This document shows, piece after piece, positions 13,643-23,625 of a stretch of 34,610 nt of DNA. Below the pieces are notes generated by a model. The model saw only the letters and a list, made by a program, of their open reading frames with translations. It ran no database searches and had not been told where the DNA came from. The stretch is from W0P28-013 sp963658575 (GTDB taxonomy: Bacteria; Bacteroidota; Bacteroidia; Bacteroidales; Paludibacteraceae): assembly GCA_963658575.1 (NCBI GenBank), contig CAVKQB010000018.1, positions 1 through 34,610 on the forward strand. Direction: 5' to 3'. The translations under genes were made by a program, and so were the position numbers. Within the stretch, counting starts at the first letter, position 1; every line of letters starts with the position of its first letter.

Positions 13643-16009
13643 ATGGACGCAAGAAGCACTTTGGCCGATATGCCCACGCACACACGCTGCGTGATAGCCA
13701 AGGTTCACGGGCACGGCGGTTTCCGCCACCGCATTTTGGAACTCGGTTTTGTGAAGGGCGAAACAGTAACGGTGCTGAAAAACGCGCCGCTACTCGACCC
13801 CATCGAATACCAAATAATGGGGAGCCACGTGTCGCTGCGCCGCGCCGAGGCCGCCAACATCGAGGTGGTGTCGCTCGAAGAGGGTGCGCACCCCGACAAC
13901 ATCTACCACGGCACGCTCGAAGAGCATGTGGCGCACGAAGCCGACGAACTGAGCAAACAGATTACCGTGGCATTGGTGGGCAACCCCAACTGCGGCAAAA
14001 CATCGTTTTTCAACCACGCCACAGGTCTGCGCGAGAAGGTGGGCAACTACAGCGGCGTTACGGTCGATGCCAAGATGGGCGTTTTCACACACCGAGGCTA
14101 CACCATCAATCTGGTCGATCTGCCTGGCACCTACTCGCTCACCGAATACACGCCCGAAGAACTTTACGTGCGCGATTTCATCGCCAAGCAGCAGCCCGAT
14201 GTGGTGCTGAACATCGTAGATGCGGGCAATCTGGAGCGCAATCTGTTTCTCACCACGCAACTCATCGACCTGAACCCGCGCATGGTGATGGCACTGAACA
14301 TGTACGACGAACTCGAAAAATCGGGCGATAGGCTCGACCACCAAAGTCTGTCGCGTATGCTCGGATTCCCCATCGTGCCTGTGGTGGCCAGCACGGGGCG
14401 CGGCATCGACGATGTGCTGGAAAACATCGTGCGTGTGTACGAAGACCAGAAAGGCGCATCGAAACATATTCACATCAACTACGGCGAAAACGTGGAAAAA
14501 GCCATCGTTATCGTCAAAAATCTAGTGGAGGCCAACGGCCCGATAAGCGGTGCATTTTGCGGCCGCTACATCGCCATCAAACTGATTGAAAACGACAGCG
14601 TTACGCAACGCGAAGTGGCCAACCTGCCCAATTACGCCGAGATAAAAGCCACAGCCGACAAATGCCGCAGCGACATCGAGCACGAGTACGGCGACGACAT
14701 TTCGAGCATCATCTCCGACCTGAAATACGGATTCATACGCGGCGCGCTCAGCGAGACACTCACACGCGCCAGCAACGACAAACACCGTTTGGCCTATGCG
14801 CTCGACACCGTGCTGACCAACCGTTGGCTCGGATTTCCCGTGCTGCTGCTCTTCATGTGGATAATGTTCCAAGCCACATTCACGCTCGGAGCCTATCCGC
14901 AGGAATGGCTCGAAATGGGCATCGATGTGCTGGGACGCTGGATTGGCACGCTGCTGCCCGCAGGCATGCTGAACGACCTCGTGGTCGATGGCATCATCGC
15001 TGGCGTGGGCGGTGTGCTGGTGTTTCTGCCCAACATACTCATTCTGTTTCTGTTCATCTCGCTGCTCGAAGACACGGGCTACATGGCGCGCGCCGCTTTC
15101 ATCATGGACAAACTGATGCACCACATCGGGCTGCACGGCAAGTCGTTCATTCCCTACATCATCGGATTTGGCTGCGGTGTGCCGGCCATCATGGCCACAC
15201 GCACGCTCGAAAACCGCAAAGACCGCATACTCACCATACTCACTGTGCCGTTCATGAGTTGTTCGGCGCGACTGCCAGTCTATCTGCTGCTCGTTTCAGC
15301 CTTTTTCGACAATCATCAGGCACTTGTGCTGATGAGCATCTACCTGATTGGCATCGTTGTGGCCATCGTTACCGCCACGGTGCTGAACAAGACCGTGTTC
15401 AAAAACGCCAGCGACCAGTTTGTGATGGAGTTGCCGCCCTACCGCATTCCGACCATGCGCAACACGCTGATACACATGTGGGACAAAAGCGCGCAATACC
15501 TCAAAAAAATGGGCACCGTCATACTTTTGGCATCGATTATCATTTGGGCGTTGGGCTATTTTCCGCGTCCGAAAGAGGCGATGACGTTAGCGCAGCAAAC
15601 CGAAAATTCGTACATCGGGCGCATCGGGCACGCCGTCGAGCCTGTTGTCGAGCCGCTCGGCTTCGATTGGAAAATGGGCGTGAGCCTCGTAACGGGTTTG
15701 GCCGCCAAGGAGATTGTGGTGTCGTCGCTCGGCATACTCTACAACGGCGAAGCAGGCGACAACGAACATTCGCAGTCGCTCGTCGAAAGTCTGCGCGCGC
15801 AAACCGACACGCTTGGTCAGCCGTTTTTCACGCCGCTCAAAGCCTACACATTCATGCTGTTCATACTGCTCTACTTCCCGTGCATAGCCGCCATTTCGGC
15901 CATCTGGCGCGAAGCGGGGCGCGGCTGGGCACTCTTCTCGGTGCTTTACACCACCGGCATAGCATGGCTGGTCTCGTTTGCCGTTTGGCAGATAGGGAAC
16001 TTATTCTAA
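13643..16009 (+). CDS. feoB: Fused FeoA-FeoB ferrous iron transporter
   Basis: Encodes 788 residues. Residues about 8-77 form a FeoA (SH3-like) domain fused in front of FeoB, as is usual in Bacteroidales. The GTPase domain follows: G1 GNPNCGKTS (113-121), the switch region with Thr140, G3 DLPG (159-162), G4 NMYD (219-222) and G5 near VASTGRG. The membrane part contains the conserved gate segments GFGCGVPAIMATRT, PFMSCSARLP and TGLAAKEIVVSSLG. It imports Fe2+ through the inner membrane under GTP control. It has its own promoter whose operator-like element is shared with the TonB receptor operon just upstream, suggesting that both respond to the same signal. No truncation or missing motif is seen. 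Confidence 0.97.
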   Translation: MDARSTLADMPTHTRCVIAKVHGHGGFRHRILELGFVKGETVTVLKNAPLLDPIEYQIMGSHVSLRRAEAANIEVVSLEEGAHPDNIYHGTLEEHVAHEADELSKQITVALVGNPNCGKTSFFNHATGLREKVGNYSGVTVDAKMGVFTHRGYTINLVDLPGTYSLTEYTPEELYVRDFIAKQQPDVVLNIVDAGNLERNLFLTTQLIDLNPRMVMALNMYDELEKSGDRLDHQSLSRMLGFPIVPVVASTGRGIDDVLENIVRVYEDQKGASKHIHINYGENVEKAIVIVKNLVEANGPISGAFCGRYIAIKLIENDSVTQREVANLPNYAEIKATADKCRSDIEHEYGDDISSIISDLKYGFIRGALSETLTRASNDKHRLAYALDTVLTNRWLGFPVLLLFMWIMFQATFTLGAYPQEWLEMGIDVLGRWIGTLLPAGMLNDLVVDGIIAGVGGVLVFLPNILILFLFISLLEDTGYMARAAFIMDKLMHHIGLHGKSFIPYIIGFGCGVPAIMATRTLENRKDRILTILTVPFMSCSARLPVYLLLVSAFFDNHQALVLMSIYLIGIVVAIVTATVLNKTVFKNASDQFVMELPPYRIPTMRNTLIHMWDKSAQYLKKMGTVILLASIIIWALGYFPRPKEAMTLAQQTENSYIGRIGHAVEPVVEPLGFDWKMGVSLVTGLAAKEIVVSSLGILYNGEAGDNEHSQSLVESLRAQTDTLGQPFFTPLKAYTFMLFILLYFPCIAAISAIWREAGRGWALFSVLYTTGIAWLVSFAVWQIGNLF

Positions 16010-16048
16010 TTATGAATTATGAATTATGAATTTTAGAGCAAAGAACAT

Positions 16049-16102
16049 AGAGCAAAGACTTTTTAATTATTCAATTATCTAATTTCCAATTATTTAATCA
16101 AT
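16049..16102 (+). repeat. 54-base gene-3' repeat, copy 3
   Basis: Identical in all 54 bases to copies 1 and 4. It lies 39 bases 3' of the feoAB stop and reads in the gene's sense. Confidence 0.95.
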
Positions 16103-16150
16103 TTCAGATTTCAAATTGACAGATTGATGATTCAATAAGTCAATAATTCA

Positions 16151-16214
16151 ATTCTGTCCCTCTGCCGAGCGCAGCGAGGATAGGGGGACGAGGAGCGAAG
16201 CGACGGAGGGGGTT
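16151..16214 (+). repeat. 64-base intergenic repeat, copy 3
   Basis: Read on plus it begins ATTCTGTCCCTC and carries GC-GCA-GC and GC-GAA-GC mini-hairpin sites. It lies 3' of feoAB in gene sense. Confidence 0.95.
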
Positions 16215-16439
16215 AAATCCTAATTAAGAATGAAGAATGAATAATTAAGAATTAGACACAAGACACAAGTAGCAAGTCGCAAGAGGTTATAGGTGAGAGG
16301 TTATAGGTGAGAGAGCATAGAACAAAGAGCAAAGACAATTTTCAATTATCTAATTACCCAATTACCTAGTCAATCTTCAAATTTTCAAATCTTCAAATTT
16401 TCAAATAACCAAATCATAAGTTTTTTTAAGTTAATTAGC

Positions 16440-16477
16440 AGAGTGAGCGCAGAATTGAAAAATTCTGCGCTCACTCT
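16440..16477. repeat. Perfect 17-bp hairpin with GAAA loop
   Basis: The arms 16440-16456 and 16461-16477 are exact complements (AGAGTGAGCGCAGAATT on the left) around the loop GAAA (16457-16460). No T-run follows on plus and none directly on minus, so it is not a standard terminator. It sits between the 3' flank of feoAB and the tRNA-Lys terminator. Confidence 0.85.
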
Positions 16478-16498
16478 ATGCGGCGGTTATAACTCGAC

Positions 16499-16523
16499 AA
16501 AAAAAGACTTGCCGTTGGGCAAG
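16499..16523 (-). terminator. Rho-independent terminator of tRNA-Lys
   Basis: On minus, CTTGCC (16518-16523), a CAAC loop and GGCAAG (16508-16513) are followed by a T-rich tail (16499-16505), just 10 bases beyond the tRNA 3' end. Confidence 0.85.
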
Positions 16524-16532
16524 CCTCTTCGG

Positions 16533-16605
16533 TGATCTGCCTGGGGCTCGAACCCAGGACCCCCACATTAAAAGTGTGATGCTCTACCAACTGAGCTAGC
16601 AAATC
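16533..16605 (-). tRNA. tRNA-Lys (anticodon UUU)
   Basis: A 73-nt cloverleaf on the minus strand. The acceptor arms GATTTGC and GCAGATC pair fully with one G-U, the D arm contains GCTCAGTTGGTAGAGC, and the anticodon stem CACA(C)/(G)TGTG carries the loop CTTTTAA with anticodon TTT. The T arm is CCTGG-GTTCGAG-CCCAGG and the discriminator base is A. No CCA is encoded (CCG follows), so CCA must be added after transcription. It has its own promoter at 16631-16661 and a terminator just downstream. Confidence 0.97.
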
Positions 16606-16630
16606 AACGCCTCTTTTCAGAAAAGCGGTG

Positions 16631-16661
16631 CAAAGGTACTGCTTTTTTTTCGTTCCGCAAA
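16631..16661 (-). promoter_or_regulatory. tRNA-Lys promoter
   Basis: On minus, TTTG (16658-16661), a 19-base spacer and TACCTTTG (16631-16638) are a near-consensus Bacteroidota promoter; transcription should start about 20 bases before the mature tRNA. Confidence 0.85.
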
Positions 16662-16687
16662 ATTTTCGGACAAAAATTTTACATTTT

Positions 16688-17368
16688 TCAATCTTTCACG
16701 CACAGCACGGCCGCTCCAAAGTCGGGTGCGGAGTTGTAGCCGAGCAGTTCGTTGCTCTTGTACGAGAGCGACATCACATAGCCGCCACTGCCGACGCTCG
16801 GTGTCGAAGTCCACCAAAAGCCCGTTCGCCCGCGATCGTGAAATTCGCCGTGATGCCCGATGGTATCGATGTAGTTTTCGCGGCAGCCCGTGGGCAGCAG
16901 CCCCAGTCCGCTGGCGTTGGTGGCGGCGATGCTATCGCTGTAAAATTCCCAATCGGTGAGTGCTTTCAGTGCGATGGCGGCGTTGTACAATCCGCCGCAC
17001 ACGTCCACCAAATCCTCCCATTCGTCTTTGGTAGCCACGTGCCACCCTTTCGGTGCGAGCCGCCCCGAACTGACGGCGTACCAATTGTAGAGTCGGCCGT
17101 ATTTGGCGGCATTTTCGAGTTTGTTGTCGTAGTTGCAATAGACCGCCTCGCTGCCAGCGCGCGTCCACGCCTCGTCGAGTGCAATGGGCGTGCCGTCGTT
17201 GAAAGTAGTGGTGTTCAGCGCGCCTATCATCCACGTGTTCGAGCCGATTTGCAACGTACCATACACGCGGCCATCGCCATCGACGGGAATGGAAAAGTCA
17301 GCCTCCTCTTTTTTGCACGACACGAGCAACAAGAGCAAAAGCACAGAACAGAAAGAGAGGCGTTTCAT
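16688..17368 (-). CDS. FISUMP-domain surface lipoprotein
   Basis: Encodes 226 residues from the ATG at 17368 (MKRLSFCS); an ATG two codons upstream (17374) is also possible. Cys18 in LVSC-KKEE is the lipidation site, and the KKEE after it resembles the Bacteroidota lipoprotein export signal, so surface exposure is likely. Residues about 35-226 are a FISUMP (Fibrobacter succinogenes major paralogous) domain, with IGSNTWMIGALN, YGRLYNWYAV, GWHVATKDEWEDL, TGFWWTS and the C-terminal VLCVKD. The role of FISUMP domains is poorly known, with cell-surface binding the usual suggestion. The promoter at 17397 drives it, back to back with ettA. Confidence 0.9.
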   Translation of the reverse strand: MKRLSFCSVLLLLLLVSCKKEEADFSIPVDGDGRVYGTLQIGSNTWMIGALNTTTFNDGTPIALDEAWTRAGSEAVYCNYDNKLENAAKYGRLYNWYAVSSGRLAPKGWHVATKDEWEDLVDVCGGLYNAAIALKALTDWEFYSDSIAATNASGLGLLPTGCRENYIDTIGHHGEFHDRGRTGFWWTSTPSVGSGGYVMSLSYKSNELLGYNSAPDFGAAVLCVKD

Positions 17369-17396
17369 AACCATTTTGACGCATTGATTTGCGCCA

Positions 17397-17404
17397 CAAA
17401 AATA
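17397..17404 (-). promoter_or_regulatory. -7 box for the FISUMP lipoprotein gene
   Basis: The minus-strand TATTTTTG matches TAnnTTTG and sits about 30 bases before the ATG at 17368. The -33 region is T-rich without a clear TTTG. Confidence 0.5.
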
Positions 17405-17465
17405 GCGTTTTCCGCCGAAATAAAAAAATCGGCACACGCATGGCGGCAGAACGGCAAAAAAGTGG

Positions 17466-17473
17466 TATCTTTG
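17466..17473 (+). promoter_or_regulatory. -7 box for ettA
   Basis: TATCTTTG matches TAnnTTTG and lies 34 bases before the ATG at 17508. No clear -33 element is seen. Confidence 0.5.
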
Positions 17474-17507
17474 CATTCAACACAAACCTGACAGAACTAA
17501 TACCATT

Positions 17508-19181
<1,674 letters not shown>

Positions 19182-19226
19182 TAGCAAGATTATAGTTTAT
19201 AGATGAGAGGTTATAGGTGAGCACAA

Positions 19227-19280
19227 AGAGCAAAGACTTTTTAATTATTCAATTATCTAATTTCCAATTATTTAATCAAT
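19227..19280 (+). repeat. 54-base gene-3' repeat, copy 4
   Basis: Identical in all 54 bases to the copies at 1 and 16049. It lies 45 bases 3' of the ettA stop in gene sense, preceded by GAGGTTATAGGTGAG words. Confidence 0.95.
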
Positions 19281-19374
19281 TTCAAATTGTCGGTAACTAA
19301 AACGCCTTAATCTTCAAATCTCCAAATCTACTTTATACACTTTTCTCTTTATAGACTTGATAAACTTTATAAAC

Positions 19375-19416
19375 TTTCACACTTTCATACTTTCTCACTA
19401 TTACCGCGCGTAGCGC
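19375..19416 (+). repeat. 8-base repeat copy c plus GNA hairpin
   Basis: Three units (TTTCACAC, TTTCATAC, TTTCTCAC; 19375-19398) are followed by CTATTACC and GCGC-GTA-GCGC (19406-19416, loop GTA on plus). The same order, array then ATTA then a GC-rich GNA hairpin then CAATCTTCAAA, occurs on minus before the gene starting at 34239. Confidence 0.8.
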
Positions 19417-19464
19417 AATCAATCTTCAAATTTTCAAATCCTTCAAATCTTCAAACAAAAAAAC

Positions 19465-20640
19465 ATGTCCTTTCATTGGCAAAAAATAGCGATTTTCTTG
19501 CTGTTGTTGGCAGGAATGGCGGGCTGCCGCAAAGACGAAATAGTGGTGCCTTCGGAGTACGAATCGCTCCCCATCGACAAGCGCGACATCGACACATTTG
19601 CACCCAACGAACCTATCGGCATGTATCTGCTCAACGAGGGCAACATGGGCAGCAACAAAGCCAGCATCGACTACCTCGACTTTGTGAACGGCTACTACAT
19701 ACGCAACATCTACTCCGAGCGCAACCCCAACGTAATCAAGGAGTTGGGCGACGTGGGCAACGATATCCAAATATACGGCGGCAAACTCTATGCGGTCATC
19801 AACTGTTCGCACAAGGTGGAGGTGATGGACGCGAAAACTTGCGTGCGCATCGGGCAAATCGACATTTCGAACTGCCGCTATATCCGTTTTGCGCAAGGCA
19901 AAGCGTATGTGTCGTCGTATGTGGGCCCCGTGTCGATCGACCCCGACGCACAACTCGGCGCGGTCTTCGAGGTGGATACCGCCACGCTGCAAATCACCAA
20001 CAAGGTAACGGTGGGCTACCAACCCGACGAATTGGAAGTGATGGACGACTACATCTATGTGGCCAATTCGGGCGGATACCGCCTGCCAAACTACGACTCC
20101 ACCGTCTCCGTCGTCGAGCGCAAGAGCATGAAACAGATCGAAAAAATACCAGTGGGCATCAATCTGCATCGCATACGGCGCGACCAATACAACCAACTGT
20201 GGGTCTCCTCGCGTGGCGACTACGAAAACACACCATCGCGCCTATTCGTGCTGAAAAAGAGCGATCCCGCATCGGGCACCGTAGCCGTGGCCGATACGCT
20301 CGATATGCCCTGCTCCGAGATGGCCATCGTAGGCGATTCGCTCTATTTCTACAGCGTGGCGTGGAACAACCAGACGGAAGGAAACAGCGTGTCGTATGGC
20401 ATCGTCGATGTGCGCACGCATAGGCTGCTCACCGACCGTTTCATCACCGACGGCACCGAGAGCGACATCAAAATTCCCTATGGCATCGCCGTCAATCCCT
20501 ACAATCGCGACATATTCGTAACCGATGCCAAAAACTACGTTTCGAGCGGCGTGTTGCATTGCTATGCCGCCGACGGCACGAAAAAATGGAGCATACGCAC
20601 TGGCGATATACCAGCGCACATGGTATTTGTCTACAAATAA
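19465..20640 (+). CDS. YncE-like beta-propeller surface lipoprotein (BtuG-like)
   Basis: Encodes 391 residues. The signal sequence ends at Cys21 (GMAGC-RKDE), and the KDE after it fits a surface-export signal. The mature part from about residue 48 is a propeller of strand repeats: VGNDIQIYGGKLYAVINCSHKVEVMDAKTC, YVSSYVGPVS, YQPDELEVMDDYIYVANSG and IPYGIAVNPYNRDIFVTDA. This is the YncE/DUF5074 pattern, and the overall sequence recalls BtuG, the Bacteroides surface lipoprotein that captures vitamin B12 for BtuB. No BtuB gene or cobalamin riboswitch lies beside it, so B12 binding is only a suggestion. The next gene starts 12 bases after its stop, so the two are co-transcribed. The upstream 283 bases are repeat words without a clear promoter. 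Confidence 0.85.
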   Translation: MSFHWQKIAIFLLLLAGMAGCRKDEIVVPSEYESLPIDKRDIDTFAPNEPIGMYLLNEGNMGSNKASIDYLDFVNGYYIRNIYSERNPNVIKELGDVGNDIQIYGGKLYAVINCSHKVEVMDAKTCVRIGQIDISNCRYIRFAQGKAYVSSYVGPVSIDPDAQLGAVFEVDTATLQITNKVTVGYQPDELEVMDDYIYVANSGGYRLPNYDSTVSVVERKSMKQIEKIPVGINLHRIRRDQYNQLWVSSRGDYENTPSRLFVLKKSDPASGTVAVADTLDMPCSEMAIVGDSLYFYSVAWNNQTEGNSVSYGIVDVRTHRLLTDRFITDGTESDIKIPYGIAVNPYNRDIFVTDAKNYVSSGVLHCYAADGTKKWSIRTGDIPAHMVFVYK

Positions 20641-20652
20641 AAACCAATAACA

Positions 20653-21852
20653 ATGAAAAAAAACATCTACCTTTTGCTGATGCTATCGCTCGCAATGATA
20701 GCCTGCAAGCACGAAACAGCGATGATCGGGTCGGGCATCGACGATGTCTATGTCGTCGAACGTATGCGCCCGCTGATACTGCGCCCCGAATTTACGGGCA
20801 AACACTACGCATGGACGATGCCCGCCACCGACGGCACCGATTCGCTCGTCGGCTCCGAACGCGAGTTCATCTTTTGCCAAACCGACACGGGAACCTACCA
20901 CCTGCATCTGCAGATTGCAGACGATCAAAATCCTGTCCATCAGGATATTAAAATTGTAGTATGGGAAGAAGAGGTGGCCTACAGCCGCTACATCAGCACC
21001 GTCTACGAGTACTGCCCCGCCCCAGGACAATTCATCAATGCGATGCCCGCCTACGAAGAGGGCAACACCGCCGCCGACATGGCCAAGAAGGCGCAAGAAT
21101 GCATTGCTGGCAAAAACGGCGTGGTGATTTCGCTCGGCGGATTTGGCGGATACGTTACCTTCGGCTTCGACCACAGCGTGGTGAATGTGCGCGGGCAATA
21201 CGACTTCAAAATTCTCGGCAACGCCTTCTATGCCGCTGGCAATTCCGACCCCGAACGTGGCAAGGGCGGCAGTTGCGAACCGGGGATTGTCGAGGTCTCT
21301 TTCGACCGCAACCAAAACGGAATCCCCGACGATGCGTGGTACGAATTGGCTGGCAGTGCCTATCGCCATGCCGACACCCGACACCACTACCAAATCACCT
21401 ACTACCGCCCCAACTCGAACCATGTGGCAACCGCCCCCAATGGCTCGGCATTCACCGACACGGCCTACATCTTTTGGCGCGACAATTACGGCGAGAGCGG
21501 CTATGTGGCCAAGAACGCCTTCCATAAGCAGGACTATTTCCCGTGCTGGCTCGGCGATAGCATCACCTTTTCGGGCACCTGCCTACCCAAAAACGCCGTC
21601 GATCAATCGGGGCAAGGCACCTACTGGGTACTCTACGCCTTCGATTGGGGCTACGTCGATAACCACCCCAACGACTCCACCGACCTCGTCAGTTTCGACA
21701 TCGATTGGGCTGTCGATGCCGACGGCAATTCGGTTCACCTCCCGTGCATCGATTTCGTGCGGGTTTATACGGCCGAAAACCAATCGTGCGGCTGGCTAGG
21801 CGAAACCAGCACCGAAGTTGCCCGCGCCGAAGACCTACACGTTGCAGAGTAA
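20653..21852 (+). CDS. Surface lipoprotein with PKD/Ig-like N-terminus
   Basis: Encodes 399 residues. The lipobox is MIAC-KHE with Cys18. Residues about 30-110 look like a PKD/Ig-like domain (RPEFTGKHYAWTMPATDG, then TGTYHLHLQIAD). The larger C-terminal part contains GGFGGYVTFGFDHSVVN, EVSFDRNQNGIPDDAWYELAGS (an acidic calcium-loop-like stretch) and ends in IDFVRVYTAEN, a jelly-roll-like region. It follows the YncE-like gene by 12 bases. Similar surface proteins accompany BtuG in Bacteroides B12 loci, as I recall, so the pair may capture a cofactor; the ligand is unknown. Its 3' end faces prfC across a likely two-way terminator. Confidence 0.82.
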   Translation: MKKNIYLLLMLSLAMIACKHETAMIGSGIDDVYVVERMRPLILRPEFTGKHYAWTMPATDGTDSLVGSEREFIFCQTDTGTYHLHLQIADDQNPVHQDIKIVVWEEEVAYSRYISTVYEYCPAPGQFINAMPAYEEGNTAADMAKKAQECIAGKNGVVISLGGFGGYVTFGFDHSVVNVRGQYDFKILGNAFYAAGNSDPERGKGGSCEPGIVEVSFDRNQNGIPDDAWYELAGSAYRHADTRHHYQITYYRPNSNHVATAPNGSAFTDTAYIFWRDNYGESGYVAKNAFHKQDYFPCWLGDSITFSGTCLPKNAVDQSGQGTYWVLYAFDWGYVDNHPNDSTDLVSFDIDWAVDADGNSVHLPCIDFVRVYTAENQSCGWLGETSTEVARAEDLHVAE

Positions 21853-21866
21853 AAGAGGTTAGAGGT

Positions 21867-21899
21867 GAGAGGTTAGAGGTTATAGAACCTCGACCTCTC
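21867..21899. terminator. Bidirectional terminator between convergent genes
   Basis: GAGAGGT-tag-AGGTT, loop ATAG, AACCT-cg-ACCTCTC forms a bulged 12-bp stem. A T-rich run follows on plus (ACATTTTT). It is built from the GAGGTTATAGG word found 3' of many genes here, and it would serve both the lipoprotein gene (plus) and prfC (minus). Confidence 0.6.
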
Positions 21900-21915
21900 A
21901 CATTTTTCGTGCGTT

Positions 21916-23490
21916 TCAGAATTCGCTGGTGAAATGGAAGCGGATTTTCGGGAAATCTTGTTGCGCCATTTGCAGCAGGTAGCCGCTTTCGGCCAAAAAC
22001 ACATCGCGACCGTCCTTGTCCTTGGCCATGTATTGGTACTTGCGCCGTTTGAAATTGTCGAGTTCGGCGGCATCGTCGCTCTCGATCCAGCAGGCTTTGT
22101 AGAGCGATAGCGGCTCCCAACGGCATTGCGCGCCGTACTCGTGCAGCAGGCGATATTCGATAACCTCGAACTGCAGTTGCCCCACCGTACCAATGATTTT
22201 GCGCCCATTGTTTTGGTGCGTGAATACCTGCGCCACGCCTTCGCCCATCAACTGTTCGATGCCTTTTTGCAACTGTTTCGACTTCATCGGGTCGGCATTG
22301 TCGATATATTTGAACATTTCGGGTGAGAAACTTGGCAAACCTTTGAAGTGCAACTCTTCGCCCGATGTGAGCGTGTCGCCAATTTTGAAGTTGCCGGTGT
22401 CGGGCAAACCCACGATGTCGCCTGCAAAAGCCTCGTCGACCGTCTCCTTGCGCTGCGCCATGAACGCCGTAGGGCTGCTGAATTTGAACTGCTTGCCCAA
22501 CCTGACGTGCTTATACGCCACGTTGCGTTCGAACCGACCTGAACAGATTTTGACAAATGCGATGCACGAACGGTGATTGGGGTCCATATTGGCGTGTATC
22601 TTGAATACGAAGCCCGTAAACGCCTCTTCGGTGGGACGCACTTCGCGCTCTTGTGCCGCCACGGGCAGCGGTGCGGGCGCAATCTCCACAAAGCAATCGA
22701 GCAACTCCTTCACGCCAAACGTATTGAGCGCACTGCCGAAAAAGACGGGAGCGACATCGGCCGCCAGATAGTTTTTCACGTCGAACGGATTGTAAACGCC
22801 TTCGATAAATTCGAGGTCGGTGCGCAGTTTTTGTGCGTCGTCGCTGCCCACCATCTCGTCGAGTTGCGCGCTGTCGAGATCGACGGCAACAGTTTCGCTA
22901 ATGCGCTGTTTGTTAGGCGTATAGAGGTTCAGTCGTTGCTGATAGATGTTGTACACGCCCTTGAATTTCTGCCCCATATTGATAGGCCAGCTGAGCGGTT
23001 GCACGCCGATACCGAGTTCTTCTTCGAGTTCGTCGAGCAGGTCGAACGGGTCGCGGCCTTCGCGGTCCATCTTGTTCACAAAAATCATGACGGGCGTGCG
23101 GCGCATGGTGCAGACTTGCATCAGTTTGCGCGTTTGTGCCTCCACGCCTTTGGCCGCATCGACCACGATGATGACGCTATCGACGGCCGTGAGCGTGCGG
23201 AACGTATCTTCGGCAAAATCTTGGTGGCCGGGTGTGTCGAGAATGTTGATTTTGTAACCGCCATACTCAAATCCCATCACCGAAGTAGCCACCGAGATAC
23301 CGCGCTGTTTCTCGATTTCCATCCAGTCGGAGGTGGCAGTTTTTTTGATTTTGTTCGATTTCACCGCGCCAGCCACATGAATGGCACCACCAAACAACAG
23401 CAGTTTTTCGGTCAAAGTGGTTTTACCAGCATCGGGGTGCGAAATGATGGCGAACGTGCGCCGACGGTTTATTTCCGATTCAAAAGCCAT
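21916..23490 (-). CDS. prfC: Peptide chain release factor 3
   Basis: Encodes 524 residues from the ATG at 23490 (MAFESEINRRRTF); the frame extends eight codons further, but RF3 proteins normally begin just before the INRRRTFAIISHPDAGKTT block. The GTPase motifs are G1 HPDAGKTT (18-25), G2 RGIS (63-66), G3 DTPGHQDF (85-92) and G4 NKMD (139-142). Beta-barrel domain 2 and the C-terminal RF3 domain (QLQFEVIEYRLLHEYGA) follow. RF3 removes RF1 and RF2 from the ribosome after peptide release. It is a single cytoplasmic gene, convergent with the surface lipoprotein gene, and complete. Confidence 0.97.
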   Translation of the reverse strand: MAFESEINRRRTFAIISHPDAGKTTLTEKLLLFGGAIHVAGAVKSNKIKKTATSDWMEIEKQRGISVATSVMGFEYGGYKINILDTPGHQDFAEDTFRTLTAVDSVIIVVDAAKGVEAQTRKLMQVCTMRRTPVMIFVNKMDREGRDPFDLLDELEEELGIGVQPLSWPINMGQKFKGVYNIYQQRLNLYTPNKQRISETVAVDLDSAQLDEMVGSDDAQKLRTDLEFIEGVYNPFDVKNYLAADVAPVFFGSALNTFGVKELLDCFVEIAPAPLPVAAQEREVRPTEEAFTGFVFKIHANMDPNHRSCIAFVKICSGRFERNVAYKHVRLGKQFKFSSPTAFMAQRKETVDEAFAGDIVGLPDTGNFKIGDTLTSGEELHFKGLPSFSPEMFKYIDNADPMKSKQLQKGIEQLMGEGVAQVFTHQNNGRKIIGTVGQLQFEVIEYRLLHEYGAQCRWEPLSLYKACWIESDDAAELDNFKRRKYQYMAKDKDGRDVFLAESGYLLQMAQQDFPKIRFHFTSEF

Positions 23491-23577
23491 AGATAATCGT
23501 GCTTCGTTTTGCAATTATTTTTTTTGGAGAAATGGTTTCCTGTTGTTTTCCCGTTCGATTCGTAAATGCATAGAAAT

Positions 23578-23608
23578 TGTAGAGACGCCACAGTGTGACG
23601 CCTCTACA
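23578..23608. repeat. 31-base near-perfect hairpin TGTAGAG...CTCTACA
   Basis: The arms 23578-23592 (TGTAGAGACGCCACA) and 23594-23608 (TGTGACGCCTCTACA) pair at 13 of 15 positions around one base. It lies between prfC (its promoter side) and the 3' end of the FISUMP gene at 23626. TGTAG(A/G)G(A/G)CG palindromes of this kind recur in many bacterial genomes, and a half-similar sequence lies at about 5345. Confidence 0.8.
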
Positions 23609-23625
23609 TTGTCATTCGTTCGTTG

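Larger units (their letters stand above)
16010..16498. other. Repeat-built intergenic region 3' of feoAB
   Basis: No gene seen. In order it holds ATTATGA tandem words, a 54-base repeat copy (16049-16102), TTGATGATTCAATAAGTC words, a 64-base repeat copy (16151-16214), the ACACAAGACACAAGTAGCAAG word (about 16257-16277), GAGGTTATAGGTGAGAG words (16284-16315), TTCAAATTTTCAAATC words and a perfect 17-bp hairpin (16440-16477). No clear feoAB terminator was found near its stop. Confidence 0.75.

Noticed and set aside
16440..16477. Terminator of feoAB
   Set aside because: It lies about 430 bases from the stop and has no T-run on either side, so I list it as an unexplained hairpin.
19182..19464. Cobalamin riboswitch before the BtuG-like gene
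   Set aside because: The stretch is AT-rich repeat words and an 8-base array. I see no B12-box-like conserved core or GC-rich multi-stem structure.
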